Assembly (NCBI GenBank): GCA_937907525.1
Contig: CALCIB010000130.1
Coordinates: forward strand, 1 to 29,285
Length of the DNA: 29,285 nucleotides
Direction: 5' to 3'
DNA from: an uncultured Planctomycetales bacterium
Lineage (GTDB): Bacteria; Planctomycetota; Planctomycetia; Isosphaerales; Isosphaeraceae
The notes beneath the pieces were generated by a model. It worked only from the letters and a program-made list of their open reading frames with translations, was not told where the DNA came from and did no database searches. Both the position numbers and the translations under genes were made by a program. Below are positions 7,218 to 15,915 of this stretch, piece by piece; within the stretch, counting starts at the first letter, position 1, and each line of letters starts with the position of its first letter.

Positions 7218-8447
7218 TCAGCCCTGGTCGTCGACCGACTCCAGCGTCGTCGTCCGCGCGTGGGGGCCGCGGTAGCTGGCGTCGGTCGTCTTGACGGGGC
7301 CGAGCCGCGCGAGGATCCGGTCGGCGGCGCGGCCGGCGGCGCCGGGACGCGCGGCGGTGGCTCGCAAGGCCGCCAGCGCGGCGACGGCGCGGGCCCTGGC
7401 CTCGGGATCGCCCAGCCAGGAGTCGGCGTGACGGACCAGGTCGTCGGAGACGTCGCGGGTGGTCAGGTATTCGGGCATGAGTTCGGCGTCGGCCAGCAGG
7501 TTGACCAGGGTGATGTACCTGGCCTTGATGAACGGCCGGGCGATGAACAGGTCGATGGGCCGGACCTTGTACAAAACGACGGTCGGCAGCGCCTCCATCA
7601 TCAGTTCCAGGCTGACGGAGCCGGAGACCGACCAGGCGACGTCGGCGGCGCGGACGACCTCGGGAGTGCGCGCGGCGAGGATCTCCAGGTCGGGCGACGG
7701 CAGGTCGTCGAGTTCCGCGAGGGTCTCGGCGACGATCGCCTCGGCCAGTTCGCGATGCTTCTCGTGGAGGCAGGCGACCTTGAAGCGGACGTCGGGCCGA
7801 CGCGCCGTCAGTTTGGCCGCGGCGCGGGCGAGGATCGGCAGGTTCCGCTTCAACTCCAGCGTCCGCGACCCCGGCAGGATCGCCAGCAGCGGCCGGGCGT
7901 CGGCCGTCAGCGACGCCGTGAACGCCTCGTCGACCTCGCGGCCGTGGAGTTCGTCGAAGTACGGGTGGCCGACGAACTCGGCGTGTGGGACGCCGCGGTC
8001 GGCGTACCATTTGGGCTCGAACGGCAGGCCGCAGAGGACCAGGTCGACGAACCTCCGCATCTTCCGGACCCGCCAGCCGGCCCACGCCCAAAGCTGAGGG
8101 GGGACGAAGTAGAAGACGGGCACCCCGCGGGCCTTCGCGCGGCGGGCGATCCACCAGTGCAGGCCGGGGTAGTCGACCAGGACGACGGCGTCGGGCTTTT
8201 CGTCGCGGAAGCAGCGATCGGCCAGGACGATCAGTCGCAGGAAGGTGGCGATGTTCTGAAAGACGCTCAGGAACCACATGACGGCGAGGTTCACCAGCGG
8301 GTATTTCAACGTCGCGCCGGCCTCGACCATCCGAGGGCCGCCGAAGCCGGTGAACTCGGCGTCGGGGACGCGCTCGCGAAGGGCGAGGACCAGGTTGGCG
8401 GCGTGCAGGTCGCCGCTGGGCTCTCCGGCCGAGATGAAGAATTTCAT
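7218..8447 (-). CDS. lpxB: Lipid-A-disaccharide synthase
   Basis: The 409-aa protein has the LpxB hallmarks: N-terminal FISAGEPSGDLHAANL, GFGGPRM, DYPGLHWWIARRAKARGVPVFYFVPPQLWAW, and the central ILPGSR. LpxB joins UDP-2,3-diacylglucosamine to 2,3-diacylglucosamine-1-phosphate at the inner face of the cytoplasmic membrane, giving the disaccharide core of lipid A. Its presence implies an outer membrane with lipopolysaccharide. The family is usually about 380-390 residues; the extra length is at the C-terminus. No other lpx gene is adjacent. The ATG is clear but its ribosome binding site is weak. The toxin-antitoxin pair lies 89 bases downstream on the same strand. Confidence 0.93.
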   Translation of the reverse strand: MKFFISAGEPSGDLHAANLVLALRERVPDAEFTGFGGPRMVEAGATLKYPLVNLAVMWFLSVFQNIATFLRLIVLADRCFRDEKPDAVVLVDYPGLHWWIARRAKARGVPVFYFVPPQLWAWAGWRVRKMRRFVDLVLCGLPFEPKWYADRGVPHAEFVGHPYFDELHGREVDEAFTASLTADARPLLAILPGSRTLELKRNLPILARAAAKLTARRPDVRFKVACLHEKHRELAEAIVAETLAELDDLPSPDLEILAARTPEVVRAADVAWSVSGSVSLELMMEALPTVVLYKVRPIDLFIARPFIKARYITLVNLLADAELMPEYLTTRDVSDDLVRHADSWLGDPEARARAVAALAALRATAARPGAAGRAADRILARLGPVKTTDASYRGPHARTTTLESVDDQG

Positions 8448-8611
8448 CCGTGATTCGCTCGCTCCAAGGGCCGATCGTCGGCGCGGGCCGACCAGGCGCG
8501 CTCGATTCCGTCCGGGCGCGCGAGGTCATTACTAACGACTATCGGCCCGGGCGTCCATCCCGACCCTCGCCGTCGTCGGGGAGGGCGGCGTCCTCCGGGA
8601 TCGAATCTTCC

Positions 8612-10180
8612 TCAGACGCCGAGCAGTTCCCGGGCCTGGGCGACGCCCGGCGCGGGGCGGCCGCATTCGCTGGCCGTCACCCTCGCCAGGCCGACGAGTT
8701 GTCGCCAACGGAAGGCGGGGCGGGTCCGGGCGAATTCCTCGCGGACGGTGTTGTAGTACTTCTCGGCGTGGAGCGCGCCGTCCTCGCTCACGGCGTACTT
8801 CAGCATCAGCGCGAACATCGCCGCGGGGTCGTGGCCGAGCGCCCCGTAGCGAGCCGTCAGCGCCGAGGCGATCTCCTGCTGGTTCGACCGGATCGCCGTC
8901 TCGGTCTCGGCCAGAAGCGCCTCGGGCTCGGTGGGCTTGACGCCTTCGAGGTACTCGGCGAGCGGCCGAGGCCGCCACGACTTGAACTCGGCGTCGCGCC
9001 CCTGGCGGTCCCGCGCGACCTCGTAAGCGGCGAGGATCAGACAGGCGACGGCGTTCCCGGGGTTGACGACCCTCGCCATGTTCCGCCAGGCGTTGACCGC
9101 GTCGCTGGCGTGGACGCCGATCGAGGCGCCGTGGACGCTTCCCGGCGCCCTGCCCGGCGAGGCCCAGCGCTCGGGGAGCCCGGGGTCTCGAAGCACCAAC
9201 TGGTTCGCCGCCAGGGCGATCGCCTCGCCGACGTCGCCAGGGTCGATCCCTTCGGCCAGCGCCGCGGCCGCGGCGTCGGCGGCCGTCGCGGGGCTCGATT
9301 CGAGGATCGTCTTGCACGTCGCCCCCACCCAGTCGTCGCCGGGCCGCGTGGTTCCGGGGGGAGTCCGCGGCAGGCGGTACTGGTCGAACAGCTTCGGCAG
9401 CAGGGCGCGCGTCTCGACGGCGTCGGCGGAACCGCCGGAGCGCCGCTCGCTCTGGACGCAGTAGCGGACCGATTGGCGAAGCATCGCGTGGGCCCGCTCC
9501 CGACCGACGACGTCGAGCAGTTCCCAGGCCCGGTAGGGGAGGACGACGCGGTGGACCTCGGTCTGGTCCTCGACGGCGACGAGCAGGCTGTTGAACGCCT
9601 CGTCGGCCGAGCCGCCGGCGATCGCGGCGAAGACGCGCTCGGCCTCGTCCACGTCCTTGCCGCGGACGGCGTCGCGGAGGGCCTCGCCGGGGTCGCGCCC
9701 GGGCGAGAGGGTCGCCGGCTCGACGGCGCGGAGCACTTCCGAGGGACGGCCGCCGTGTTCCCGGATCCGGTTCGTGTTGCGGTGGAGCACCTTGAGCACC
9801 GGAAGCGCCCGGCTCGCCTCGGGAAGCTCGCCCGCCATGTGGAAGGCCGGGGCCAGGGCCATCAGCGTGTGGAAGCCGACGTAGTCCTCGCCGCCGAAGG
9901 TCCGCGCGTTGGCGAGCGCCGCGGCCGCCACCAGCCGCTTCAGCTCGGTGCCCGTCCGAAGTTTGTCGACGAGCGCCGGCACGATTCTCTCGGCGGTCGT
10001 CTCCTGCATCAGCGCCACCAGCGGCTCAAGGCCGTCGAAGGCGAGCGGCTCGCCCGCCGGCTCGTCGGCCCGGGCGGACGCGAACCCCATGTCGAGGGCC
10101 GTCCCCGAGCCGACGCACGCGATCAGCATGCCCCGGCCGACGTCCCCCAGGAACTCTCGACGCGCGCGTAACTTGCTCAT
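8612..10180 (-). CDS. Tat-exported protein of unknown function
   Basis: The 522-aa protein begins with a twin-arginine-like signal (RREFLGDVGRGMLIA) and a probable cleavage region around SARADEP (about residue 38). The rest is mainly helical and Ala/Leu/Arg-rich. Histidine-bearing stretches include YVGFHTLMALAPAFHMAGELP, LKVLHRNTNRI and SVHGASIGVHASDAVNAWRNMARVVNPGNAV, so a metal or cofactor site is conceivable. I do not recognise the family. A distant likeness to questin-oxidase-like helical oxidases is only an impression. An AAAGGACGGAG precedes the ATG. It lies 130 bases after the FAH-family gene on the same strand and may share its transcript. Confidence 0.75.
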   Translation of the reverse strand: MSKLRARREFLGDVGRGMLIACVGSGTALDMGFASARADEPAGEPLAFDGLEPLVALMQETTAERIVPALVDKLRTGTELKRLVAAAALANARTFGGEDYVGFHTLMALAPAFHMAGELPEASRALPVLKVLHRNTNRIREHGGRPSEVLRAVEPATLSPGRDPGEALRDAVRGKDVDEAERVFAAIAGGSADEAFNSLLVAVEDQTEVHRVVLPYRAWELLDVVGRERAHAMLRQSVRYCVQSERRSGGSADAVETRALLPKLFDQYRLPRTPPGTTRPGDDWVGATCKTILESSPATAADAAAAALAEGIDPGDVGEAIALAANQLVLRDPGLPERWASPGRAPGSVHGASIGVHASDAVNAWRNMARVVNPGNAVACLILAAYEVARDRQGRDAEFKSWRPRPLAEYLEGVKPTEPEALLAETETAIRSNQQEIASALTARYGALGHDPAAMFALMLKYAVSEDGALHAEKYYNTVREEFARTRPAFRWRQLVGLARVTASECGRPAPGVAQARELLGV

Positions 10181-10310
10181 CGTCTCCGTCCTTTCCGATG
10201 AAGCGAAAGGAAGGCCGGGAGTCCCGAATCCATGCGGACCTTGGCGACTTTCCCGTGAGTCGGCCGTTCTTGGCCGTCGGAGGCGATTATCCCCCCTCCC
10301 GCGCGCCCGA

Positions 10311-11180
10311 TCAACGCGCCGGATCGGCGACGACCGGGTTGCTCAGCGTCCCCAGACCGTCGATCTCGACTTCCACGACGTCGCCGGGCTGGAGCCAGAC
10401 GGGGGGGTTGCGGGCCATGCCGACGCCGGGAGGGGTGCCGGTGAAGATCAGGTCGCCGGGGGCGAGGGTCATGATCGCGGAGAGGTGGGCGATCAGGTCG
10501 GCGACGGGGAAGATCAGGTTGGACGTGTCGGAATCCTGCATGGTCCGGCCGTTGAGGCGCAGGCGGACGCCGAGGGCCTGGGGATCGGCGACGGCGTCGG
10601 CGGAGATCAGTTCGGGGCCGGTGGGGGCGAAGGTATCGAAGGTCTTGCCGGCGATCCACTGGCGGCCGGGGCGGTGGAGTTGCCAGTCGCGGGCGGAGAC
10701 GTCGTGCCCCGGCATGTAGCCGCCGACGTGCTCCATCGCCCGCTCCCTCGGGATTCGACGGCCGCCGCGACCGATCACGACCACCAGTTCCGCCTCGTAG
10801 TCGGCCTGTTCGCTCTCGGGAGGCAACAGGATCGGATCGCCGGGGGCGACCAGGGCGTTGGGGTACTTGGCGAAGAAGATCGGCGCGGACGGGATCGGCG
10901 AGTTCGTCTCCGCGGCGTGGTCGCGGTAGTTCAGGCCGATGCAGACGATCTTCTCGGGGTTCGGAATCGGCGGCAGAAGCTTGACCGAGGCCCGGTCGAT
11001 CGTCGCCCGGGCGTTGGCGGTCGCCTCGGCCGCGCGACGGACGCCGTCGGGGCCCATGGCCAGGACCGCCTTGAGGCTCGCGGGAAGCTCGGGGTCGGCG
11101 GCGGCGAGGTCGACGAGGCCGTCGGGCCGGACGCCGCACGCGCGCGGGCCGCGGTCGGTGGCGATGGTGACGAACCGCAC
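10311..11180 (-). CDS. Fumarylacetoacetate hydrolase (FAH) family protein
   Basis: The 289-aa protein has a small N-terminal domain (1-75), then the FAH domain. IGLNYRDHAAE precedes the active site, the metal-binding acidic cluster is DYEAELVVVIG, and GHDVSARDWQ follows. The end carries the typical LAPGDLIFTGTPPGVG and PGDVVEVEIDGLG. Family members are Mg2+-dependent hydrolases, decarboxylases or isomerases of 2-oxo acids, for example 2-keto-3-deoxy sugar acids, ureidoglycolate or homoprotocatechuate products. The substrate is not fixed by sequence. The start is GTG with AAGGAG nine bases upstream. It lies 36 bases after the NagB-like gene on the same strand, so a sugar-acid substrate is a reasonable inference. 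Confidence 0.9.
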   Translation of the reverse strand: MRFVTIATDRGPRACGVRPDGLVDLAAADPELPASLKAVLAMGPDGVRRAAEATANARATIDRASVKLLPPIPNPEKIVCIGLNYRDHAAETNSPIPSAPIFFAKYPNALVAPGDPILLPPESEQADYEAELVVVIGRGGRRIPRERAMEHVGGYMPGHDVSARDWQLHRPGRQWIAGKTFDTFAPTGPELISADAVADPQALGVRLRLNGRTMQDSDTSNLIFPVADLIAHLSAIMTLAPGDLIFTGTPPGVGMARNPPVWLQPGDVVEVEIDGLGTLSNPVVADPAR

Positions 11181-11216
11181 GGCGCCGGCTCCTTTCGGAT
11201 GTCGGGACGAATGGGA

Positions 11217-12002
11217 TCAGAGGACGCGCCGGGCGGATTCGCGGTCGAGATAGAGCGTCGCGCCGGGGTGCCGGCGCAGGGCCGAGGCGGGACACGACTC
11301 GGAAATCGGGCCGCGAAGCGTCGCCAACACGGCGTCGGCCTTGCGCGCGCCGGGGACGACCACCGCGAGGGCCGCCGCTCGCAAAAGCGCCGGGACGGTC
11401 AGCGTGTAGGCGTGGGTGGGGACGTCGGAAAGCTGGGGGAAGCAGCCGTCGTGGACCTGCTGCTCGCGGCAGGCGCGGTCGAGGCGGACGACCTTGACGA
11501 GCAGGGGGTCGATGAAGTCGGCGACGGGGGGGTCGTTGAACGCCAGGTGGCCGTTCTCGCCGATCCCCGCGCAGACGACGTCGGTGGGGTTGCGGCGGAG
11601 GATCTCGTCATAGGCCAGGCAGGCGGCCGGGGGGCGCTCGGCCTCGCCGGGGATCAGGTGGAGGTCCGGAATGTCGACCAGGCCGAAGAGGTGCTCTTGC
11701 AGGTAGCGCCGGAACGACGCCGGATGCTTGGGGGAGATCCCCAGATATTCGTCCATGTGGAAGGCGGCGACGCGCGACCAGTCGATGGAGGGGTCGGCGA
11801 CGAGCCCGGCGAGCAGTTCGTTCTGGCTGGGCGCGGCGGCGAAGACGACGTTGGCCTTGCCGGCCTCGGCCTGTCTGGCGGCGATCGCCTCGGCCACGGC
11901 GAGCGCCGCGGCCCCGCCGGCCTGGCCGCGGTCCTCGTATGCCTCGACCTTGAGGGAGTCGACGGTGAAGCGCGCGATCGGTTCGGGACGGGTTCGGGGC
12001 AT
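11217..12002 (-). CDS. Glucosamine-6-phosphate deaminase-like protein (NagB family)
   Basis: The 261-aa protein follows the NagB/6-phosphogluconolactonase fold: phosphate-binding AAAPSQNELL (about 55-64), FHMDEYLG with Asp84-Glu85, then GIGENGHLAFNDP (about 146-158). In E. coli NagB the matching segment keeps Asp141, His143 and Glu148. Here they read Asn150, His152 and Asp157, so two active-site residues differ. NagB turns glucosamine-6-phosphate into fructose-6-phosphate and ammonia. The GENGH variant is seen in other bacteria annotated the same way, but activity on a different sugar phosphate is possible. I chose the ATG at 12002; another at 12035 is possible and neither has a strong ribosome binding site. 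The Tat-exported protein gene lies upstream. Confidence 0.82.
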   Translation of the reverse strand: MPRTRPEPIARFTVDSLKVEAYEDRGQAGGAAALAVAEAIAARQAEAGKANVVFAAAPSQNELLAGLVADPSIDWSRVAAFHMDEYLGISPKHPASFRRYLQEHLFGLVDIPDLHLIPGEAERPPAACLAYDEILRRNPTDVVCAGIGENGHLAFNDPPVADFIDPLLVKVVRLDRACREQQVHDGCFPQLSDVPTHAYTLTVPALLRAAALAVVVPGARKADAVLATLRGPISESCPASALRRHPGATLYLDRESARRVL

Positions 12003-12113
12003 GGCGGGGACTCGGTTCGGCCGGAATCGTCTCATGCGTGGCCTTGCACGATAGCCGATCCGCCTCGGTTTCGCCACCGTCCGGCGGAATCCCTCGAACG
12101 CGAACGGTTCGCG

Positions 12114-13853
12114 TCAGGCTCCGAGCCGGACCTCCAGGACCAGCGCGCCGCCGGGGCCGACCTCGCAGGCGATCGCGTCCCCCTCGCGCCTGGCGGTCGT
12201 CCCCTCGGGCCAGGCGTGGAGGACGCGAACGGACTGGACGGCCGGCCTGGCGGTCACGACGTCCTTTCGGGCGCACTCCGGGTCGAGGACGCTTCCGGAG
12301 GCCTCGACGTCGCCGCGGGTCGCGCCCCAGGGGTTGTACAGGGCCAGGATCCACGCGCCGTCGCCGCGGCGGTTGACCTGCATGGGGAGCGTGGTCTCGC
12401 GACGGAACGGGCAGAGCCGGGCGACCGCCGCGCGGAAGCGTTCGACCGCGTCGGTGGCCGAGGCCGGAATCACCTCCTCGTAAGCCTCGAACAGGGCGGC
12501 GGGGGCGTCGGCCGGCACGACGTCGAAGACCTCCGGCAAGTTCATCGGCGGGTAGCAGACCGCCTCCGCCTTGTTCGCCGACGGCCGCGCGAGCTGGCCC
12601 TTGTCGTACTCCGAAAGGGCGAACAGCGCCTCCTTCAAGCCGGCCCACTCGGCGGCGTCGGGAGGGATGACGGCCCTCGCCACCAGCGCGATCGGGGTGA
12701 AGGGTTCGCCGACGTCGGGGTTGGCGTCCTGGAAGTCGAGCAGGTCGCGGGTGACCTTGCCGTAAGAGGAGAGGACGCCGGCGTCGACGTCGCTCAGGTT
12801 GTCCTCCGCGCCCCATTCCTCGTGAAGCGTGTGCGCGCCGGATAGGTAGGCGTGGAGGAACGACCGCCGCTGAAAGGCGCTCGACGGCCCCTTGTCCGGG
12901 CCCACCGGCCAGCCGCTCTGGTCCAGGGACGCGCGGGGGGCGCGCCACGACGACTCCGACGGCTCGACCCAACTGGTGCAGCCCTCCGGCCCCCAGGGGG
13001 CGAAGAAGACGCCCCAGGGCTTGCCCGCGGCCCTCGCCGCGCCTCGGGCGGCGGCGATGGCGAACTGGGTCTGGGACGACGCCCACGGCCCGACCTCCAC
13101 GAAGCACGACGCCGCGCCGAAGCGATAGAACGCCGGCCACGCGAGTTCCCCGTACCCGGTCCCCTCCGCGTGGGAGAACCGCCCGCCGAACCGCCCCCCC
13201 TGGCGCCTCGCGTTCCGCTCGGCCTCCTCCCAGAAGCCCTTCTCGTCGAGCGGATGGAGCCGGCCGCGGTAGTCGTCCAGCACGCCGTATTCCAGCCAGC
13301 GCGCCTGGTTGCTCCAATCGAAATATTTTTGGAAATCCATGGGTTCGATGGGGACCCCCGCCTTGAAGGGGTCGGCGGTTCGGAAGCGTCCCCAGTCGTT
13401 GTGGGTGTTGGAGAGGACCTCGTGGACCTGGCCGCCGAGGAAGCGCTCGCCCAGGAGCTTGGCGTACTCCGCGATCAGGGCCTTGTCGAAGGGGTAGTCG
13501 CGGTACGGCGCGCCGCCGCAGACGCGGTCGACGACGAACCGGCATTTGCGCTCGGCCAGGATCGCGTGGAGCGGGCCGCCGACGGCCGCGACGGCGTTGA
13601 ACCGGCGGGCGTCCTCGTCGCCGAACGGCGAGTTCACCAGCCGAACCCCGTTGGAGGGTCGAACCAGCCCGGCCTTCTCGATCCCCCTCCAGTAGCGTCC
13701 CGTCGACTCATACGAATGCAGAAATGAGAACCCGTCGCGAACGGGGAGGGGGGGGCGGGCGGCCGCGGACCTCGCGAACCCCGTCGCGGCCCAGCCGATC
13801 GCGCCGGCGGTCGCGGCCAGGAACGTCCTGCGGTGGAACTTCGCGCGACTCAT
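12114..13853 (-). CDS. Large Tat-exported protein, possible glycoside-hydrolase-like
   Basis: The 579-aa protein starts with a twin-arginine signal (HRRTFLAATAGAIGWAATGFA) and a strong AGGAGG five bases before its ATG. The mature part is rich in Trp, Tyr, Phe and Gly. Its segments look like a TIM-barrel hydrolase: EVLSNTHNDWGRF, WPAFYRFGAASCFVEVGPWASSQ, WGVFFAPWGPEGC, LSGAHTLHEEWGAED. A C-terminal beta-like domain follows (from about 480: WILALYNPWG, VRVLHAWPEG, GGALVLEVRLG). I do not recognise a named family and no catalytic pair can be assigned. The gene lies directly upstream of the NagB-like deaminase, which suggests extracellular breakdown of an amino-sugar polymer, but that is inference. 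Confidence 0.75.
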   Translation of the reverse strand: MSRAKFHRRTFLAATAGAIGWAATGFARSAAARPPLPVRDGFSFLHSYESTGRYWRGIEKAGLVRPSNGVRLVNSPFGDEDARRFNAVAAVGGPLHAILAERKCRFVVDRVCGGAPYRDYPFDKALIAEYAKLLGERFLGGQVHEVLSNTHNDWGRFRTADPFKAGVPIEPMDFQKYFDWSNQARWLEYGVLDDYRGRLHPLDEKGFWEEAERNARRQGGRFGGRFSHAEGTGYGELAWPAFYRFGAASCFVEVGPWASSQTQFAIAAARGAARAAGKPWGVFFAPWGPEGCTSWVEPSESSWRAPRASLDQSGWPVGPDKGPSSAFQRRSFLHAYLSGAHTLHEEWGAEDNLSDVDAGVLSSYGKVTRDLLDFQDANPDVGEPFTPIALVARAVIPPDAAEWAGLKEALFALSEYDKGQLARPSANKAEAVCYPPMNLPEVFDVVPADAPAALFEAYEEVIPASATDAVERFRAAVARLCPFRRETTLPMQVNRRGDGAWILALYNPWGATRGDVEASGSVLDPECARKDVVTARPAVQSVRVLHAWPEGTTARREGDAIACEVGPGGALVLEVRLGA

Positions 13854-13937
13854 GGCTCCTCCTCGTCTCGTCGTCGAGAGATCGCGACGACTTCGAGGAT
13901 GATGGGGGCCCTCGCCGCGGTCAAGGGCCGGCCGTCG

Positions 13938-14150
13938 TCACGACATGGCGAACCGGCGCGAACCGTGCCGCCGGGGGGCCTTGAGTTCCTCGCAAAGCCG
14001 CTGGCATTCCACCAGGTCGCCCATGAGCGAATCGGCGAGGTACTCGCGGGTGGAGTCGTTTTCCTCGGCCCATTGCAGTTGATCGTGGCACTGGGCCATG
14101 TGGTCCAGGAGATCCTTCATCCAGAGCAGGGTGTGTCGCCGATTCTTCAT
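13938..14150 (-). CDS. Small hypothetical helical protein
   Basis: The 70-aa product (MKNRRHTLLWMKDLLDHMAQCHDQLQWAEENDSTREYL... onward, given in part) is an amphipathic helical protein with a Lys/Arg start, a central acidic stretch and an Arg-rich end. Its regular helical pattern and balanced codon use suggest a real gene. The preferred ATG at 14150 has AAGGA ten bases upstream; an ATG at 14168 would add six residues (MKDRPA). The open frame extends to 14381 but the added part is Arg/Pro noise. No family is recognised. It stands 84 bases upstream of the large Tat-exported protein gene on the same strand and may be cotranscribed with it. Confidence 0.6.
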   Translation of the reverse strand: MKNRRHTLLWMKDLLDHMAQCHDQLQWAEENDSTREYLADSLMGDLVECQRLCEELKAPRRHGSRRFAMS

Positions 14151-14483
14151 CGCGGGACGATCCTTCATCCGGGTCCATCGTGATCGTATGTCGCGGCCGA
14201 ACCGCGTTCGCGGGGCCGCCCGTCGACCCGTCCTCCGTCGGACGACGCGGGGATGTAAGGCAAGCCGCGCGCCAAACCCGAGCGGACATGGCCGCCGGTT
14301 CCTCAAATCGCGGACGGGCCGGGACTTGAGCGAAAATCGCCGATTCCCGGAAAAAATTCGACGCGCCCGTCCGCGGTGCAAATGTTACAACCGGCCGGAA
14401 CGGCGGGGCGGCGGCTTTTCAACGGCCGACCGATCTCCTAAAGTGGGGTGGAAGGCGACGACTCCGGCGAAGAGGGCTCGGGC
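14151..14483. other. Divergent intergenic region
   Basis: This 333-base space lies between the divergent small gene and the kinase-like gene. It has a relatively AT-rich patch at about 14330-14395 that could hold promoters, including AATGTTACAA at 14380-14389. No gene, clear promoter pair or repeat is seen. Confidence 0.4.
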
Positions 14484-15329
14484 ATGAACTCGTCGTGGGA
14501 ACCGTTCTCGATCTCGACCTCACAAACCCCGACCCCCGCCGGCGACCGCGGCTGGGGCCTTGGGGAATGGCCGCGCTCCATGGTGCGCTGGCTGTTCGGC
14601 TGGGGCGACGACGAACGCGAACTGCCGCTCTCCGCCGGCGGCTCGGCGCGGTTCCAGAACGTCTGCGTCAGCCGCGAGGCCGGCGCGGGGGGCGGGGCGA
14701 TCGCCCGAATCGTCGGCCGCCGCCTGGGCTGGAAGGTCTTCGACCACGAACTGCTGGAAGCCATCGCCCACCGGATGCAGACCACCGTCGAGGAGGTCCA
14801 GACCTACGACGAGTTGGCCCCCAGCGTCATCCAGGACTGGCTCCTCCCCCTCCGCGAGGAACACTACGCGCCCCAGGAAGCCTACCTCGACCACCTGGCG
14901 AAGCTGCTGGAGGCCATCGGCAGGGCGGGGCAATCCGTGCTGGTCGGCCGGGGCGCGGGGTTCCTGCTGCCGCGGGAGTCGACCCTTTCGGTACGGATCG
15001 TCGCCCCCCTGAAGGCGAGGGCCTTCCGACTGGGCGAACGGATGGGGGTCTCGCCCCGCACGGCCCGACGAGCGGCGAAGGACCTGGACGCCCGCCGGCT
15101 GGCGTTCGACCGGACCATGCACCGGCTCAACGGCGCCGACCCCCACAACTACGACGTCGTGCTGGACTCCCACAGCCTGGGCCTTGAGATCGCCGCCGAG
15201 GTCCTCGTCCGCGCCGTCGAGGCCGGCCGTCCCCCCTCCTCGGGCCTCCCCGCCACCTGGACCGTCCCGCCGCTCGACCAGCCCCCCCGGCCGTCGTCCG
15301 AGCCCGACTCCCTGGACCGCACGGCCTGA
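14484..15329 (+). CDS. Cytidylate kinase-like family protein
   Basis: The 281-aa protein matches the cytidylate-kinase-like family. The segment VCVSREAGAGGGAIARIVGRRLGW (about 60-83) is a glycine-rich nucleotide-binding loop of the S-R-x-x-G-x-G-G type. It is followed by VFDHELLEAIA, and later LVGRGAGFLLP and the Arg-rich lid region SPRTARRAAKDLDARR. The first 50 residues and the Pro-rich last 40 are probably disordered extensions. Cytidylate kinase phosphorylates CMP/dCMP, but this branch lacks a proven substrate. The ATG at 14484 has AGAGGG at a good distance; a GTG at 14448 would add twelve acidic residues. It stands alone on the plus strand. Confidence 0.82.
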   Translation: MNSSWEPFSISTSQTPTPAGDRGWGLGEWPRSMVRWLFGWGDDERELPLSAGGSARFQNVCVSREAGAGGGAIARIVGRRLGWKVFDHELLEAIAHRMQTTVEEVQTYDELAPSVIQDWLLPLREEHYAPQEAYLDHLAKLLEAIGRAGQSVLVGRGAGFLLPRESTLSVRIVAPLKARAFRLGERMGVSPRTARRAAKDLDARRLAFDRTMHRLNGADPHNYDVVLDSHSLGLEIAAEVLVRAVEAGRPPSSGLPATWTVPPLDQPPRPSSEPDSLDRTA

Positions 15330-15344
15330 GGCGGCGTCGACGTC

Positions 15345-15377
15345 TGGCTTCGCTCGTCGTCGCGACGACCGAAGCCA
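15345..15377 (+). terminator. Hairpin after the cytidylate-kinase-like gene
   Basis: TGGCTTCG at 15345-15352 pairs with CGAAGCCA at 15370-15377, and the inner CGTCGT/ACGACG parts extend the stem. It starts 16 bases after the stop codon. No T-run follows, so termination is likely but not certain. Confidence 0.4.
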
Positions 15378-15722
15378 TCGGCCGCAAAGTCTTGTTCAAT
15401 AAGGGTGTTGCGACGAAAAATCGCGGCGTTCCGGCTGGAAGTCGAACATGTTTTTCGAGGTTGCCGAGGCGATCGCGAAAGGTTTTCGCGACCACCGCCG
15501 GGTTGCCGCGAGGGACGCGCTCGGGCTTCCCCACGTCCCGTTCGAACGTTGATCCAATCGAGTTGTCAAAAAGCGACGGACTCCCCCGACACTCCCATGA
15601 TCCGCGGCTGGGCCGCCCGGATTTCAAGATTCCGCGCGGGGAGGGGATTTCTCCAAAGCCGAGGCCGATCCCAATAGTGTTCGGCATATGATTTGACGGG
15701 ACCGGAGGCTGACGACACGCAT

Positions 15723-15771
15723 CCTTCTCCCCTTGAGGGAGAAGGTGGCCGAAGGCCGGACGGGGGGTGGG
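15723..15771 (+). repeat. Double-hairpin intergenic repeat, type A, solitary
   Basis: CCTTCTCCCC TTGA GGGAGAAGG is followed by GGCCGAAGGCC, a shorter second hairpin, and GGACGGGGGG in place of GGATGAGGGG. The tail has diverged and no inverted partner is seen within 100 bases, unlike the copies at 5450, 16790 and 20773. Confidence 0.7.
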
Positions 15772-15915
15772 CGCGACCGGAAGCCTGGGCGGTTCACAAC
15801 CCTGGGCCTTCGCGAGTTTCGGCGACTTGACCGCGTCGCGACGCCGGTCGACTCAGGGAAGAGGGAACGAGGAACCCGCCAGGTTGATCGAACGATCCGA
15901 CGGAGGGCCCAGGCC

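Larger units (their letters stand above)
15330..15915. other. Long non-coding stretch after the kinase-like gene
   Basis: No convincing gene is seen in 586 bases. Landmarks are a hairpin at 15345-15377 (TGGCTTCG...CGAAGCCA) just after the kinase-like stop, possibly its terminator; a moderately AT-richer stretch at 15380-15580 with the hairpin TCGCGAAA/TTTCGCGA at about 15473-15491 and a TTGTCAAAAAGCGAC sequence near 15563; and a double-hairpin repeat at 15723. Reading frames through this part on both strands are basic, low-complexity and unlike each other. Confidence 0.45.

Noticed and set aside
9909..12845. A 978-codon plus-strand open frame
   Set aside because: It runs antisense across three clear minus-strand genes (the Tat-exported unknown, the FAH-family and the NagB-like gene) and into a fourth (the large Tat-exported protein). 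Its translation is Gly/Arg/Asp-rich noise typical of the third-position GC shadow.
15127..15687. A 186-codon minus-strand open frame opposite and beyond the kinase-like gene
   Set aside because: It overlaps the kinase-like gene antisense at its end, has no recognisable domain or ribosome binding site, and its composition matches non-coding DNA.
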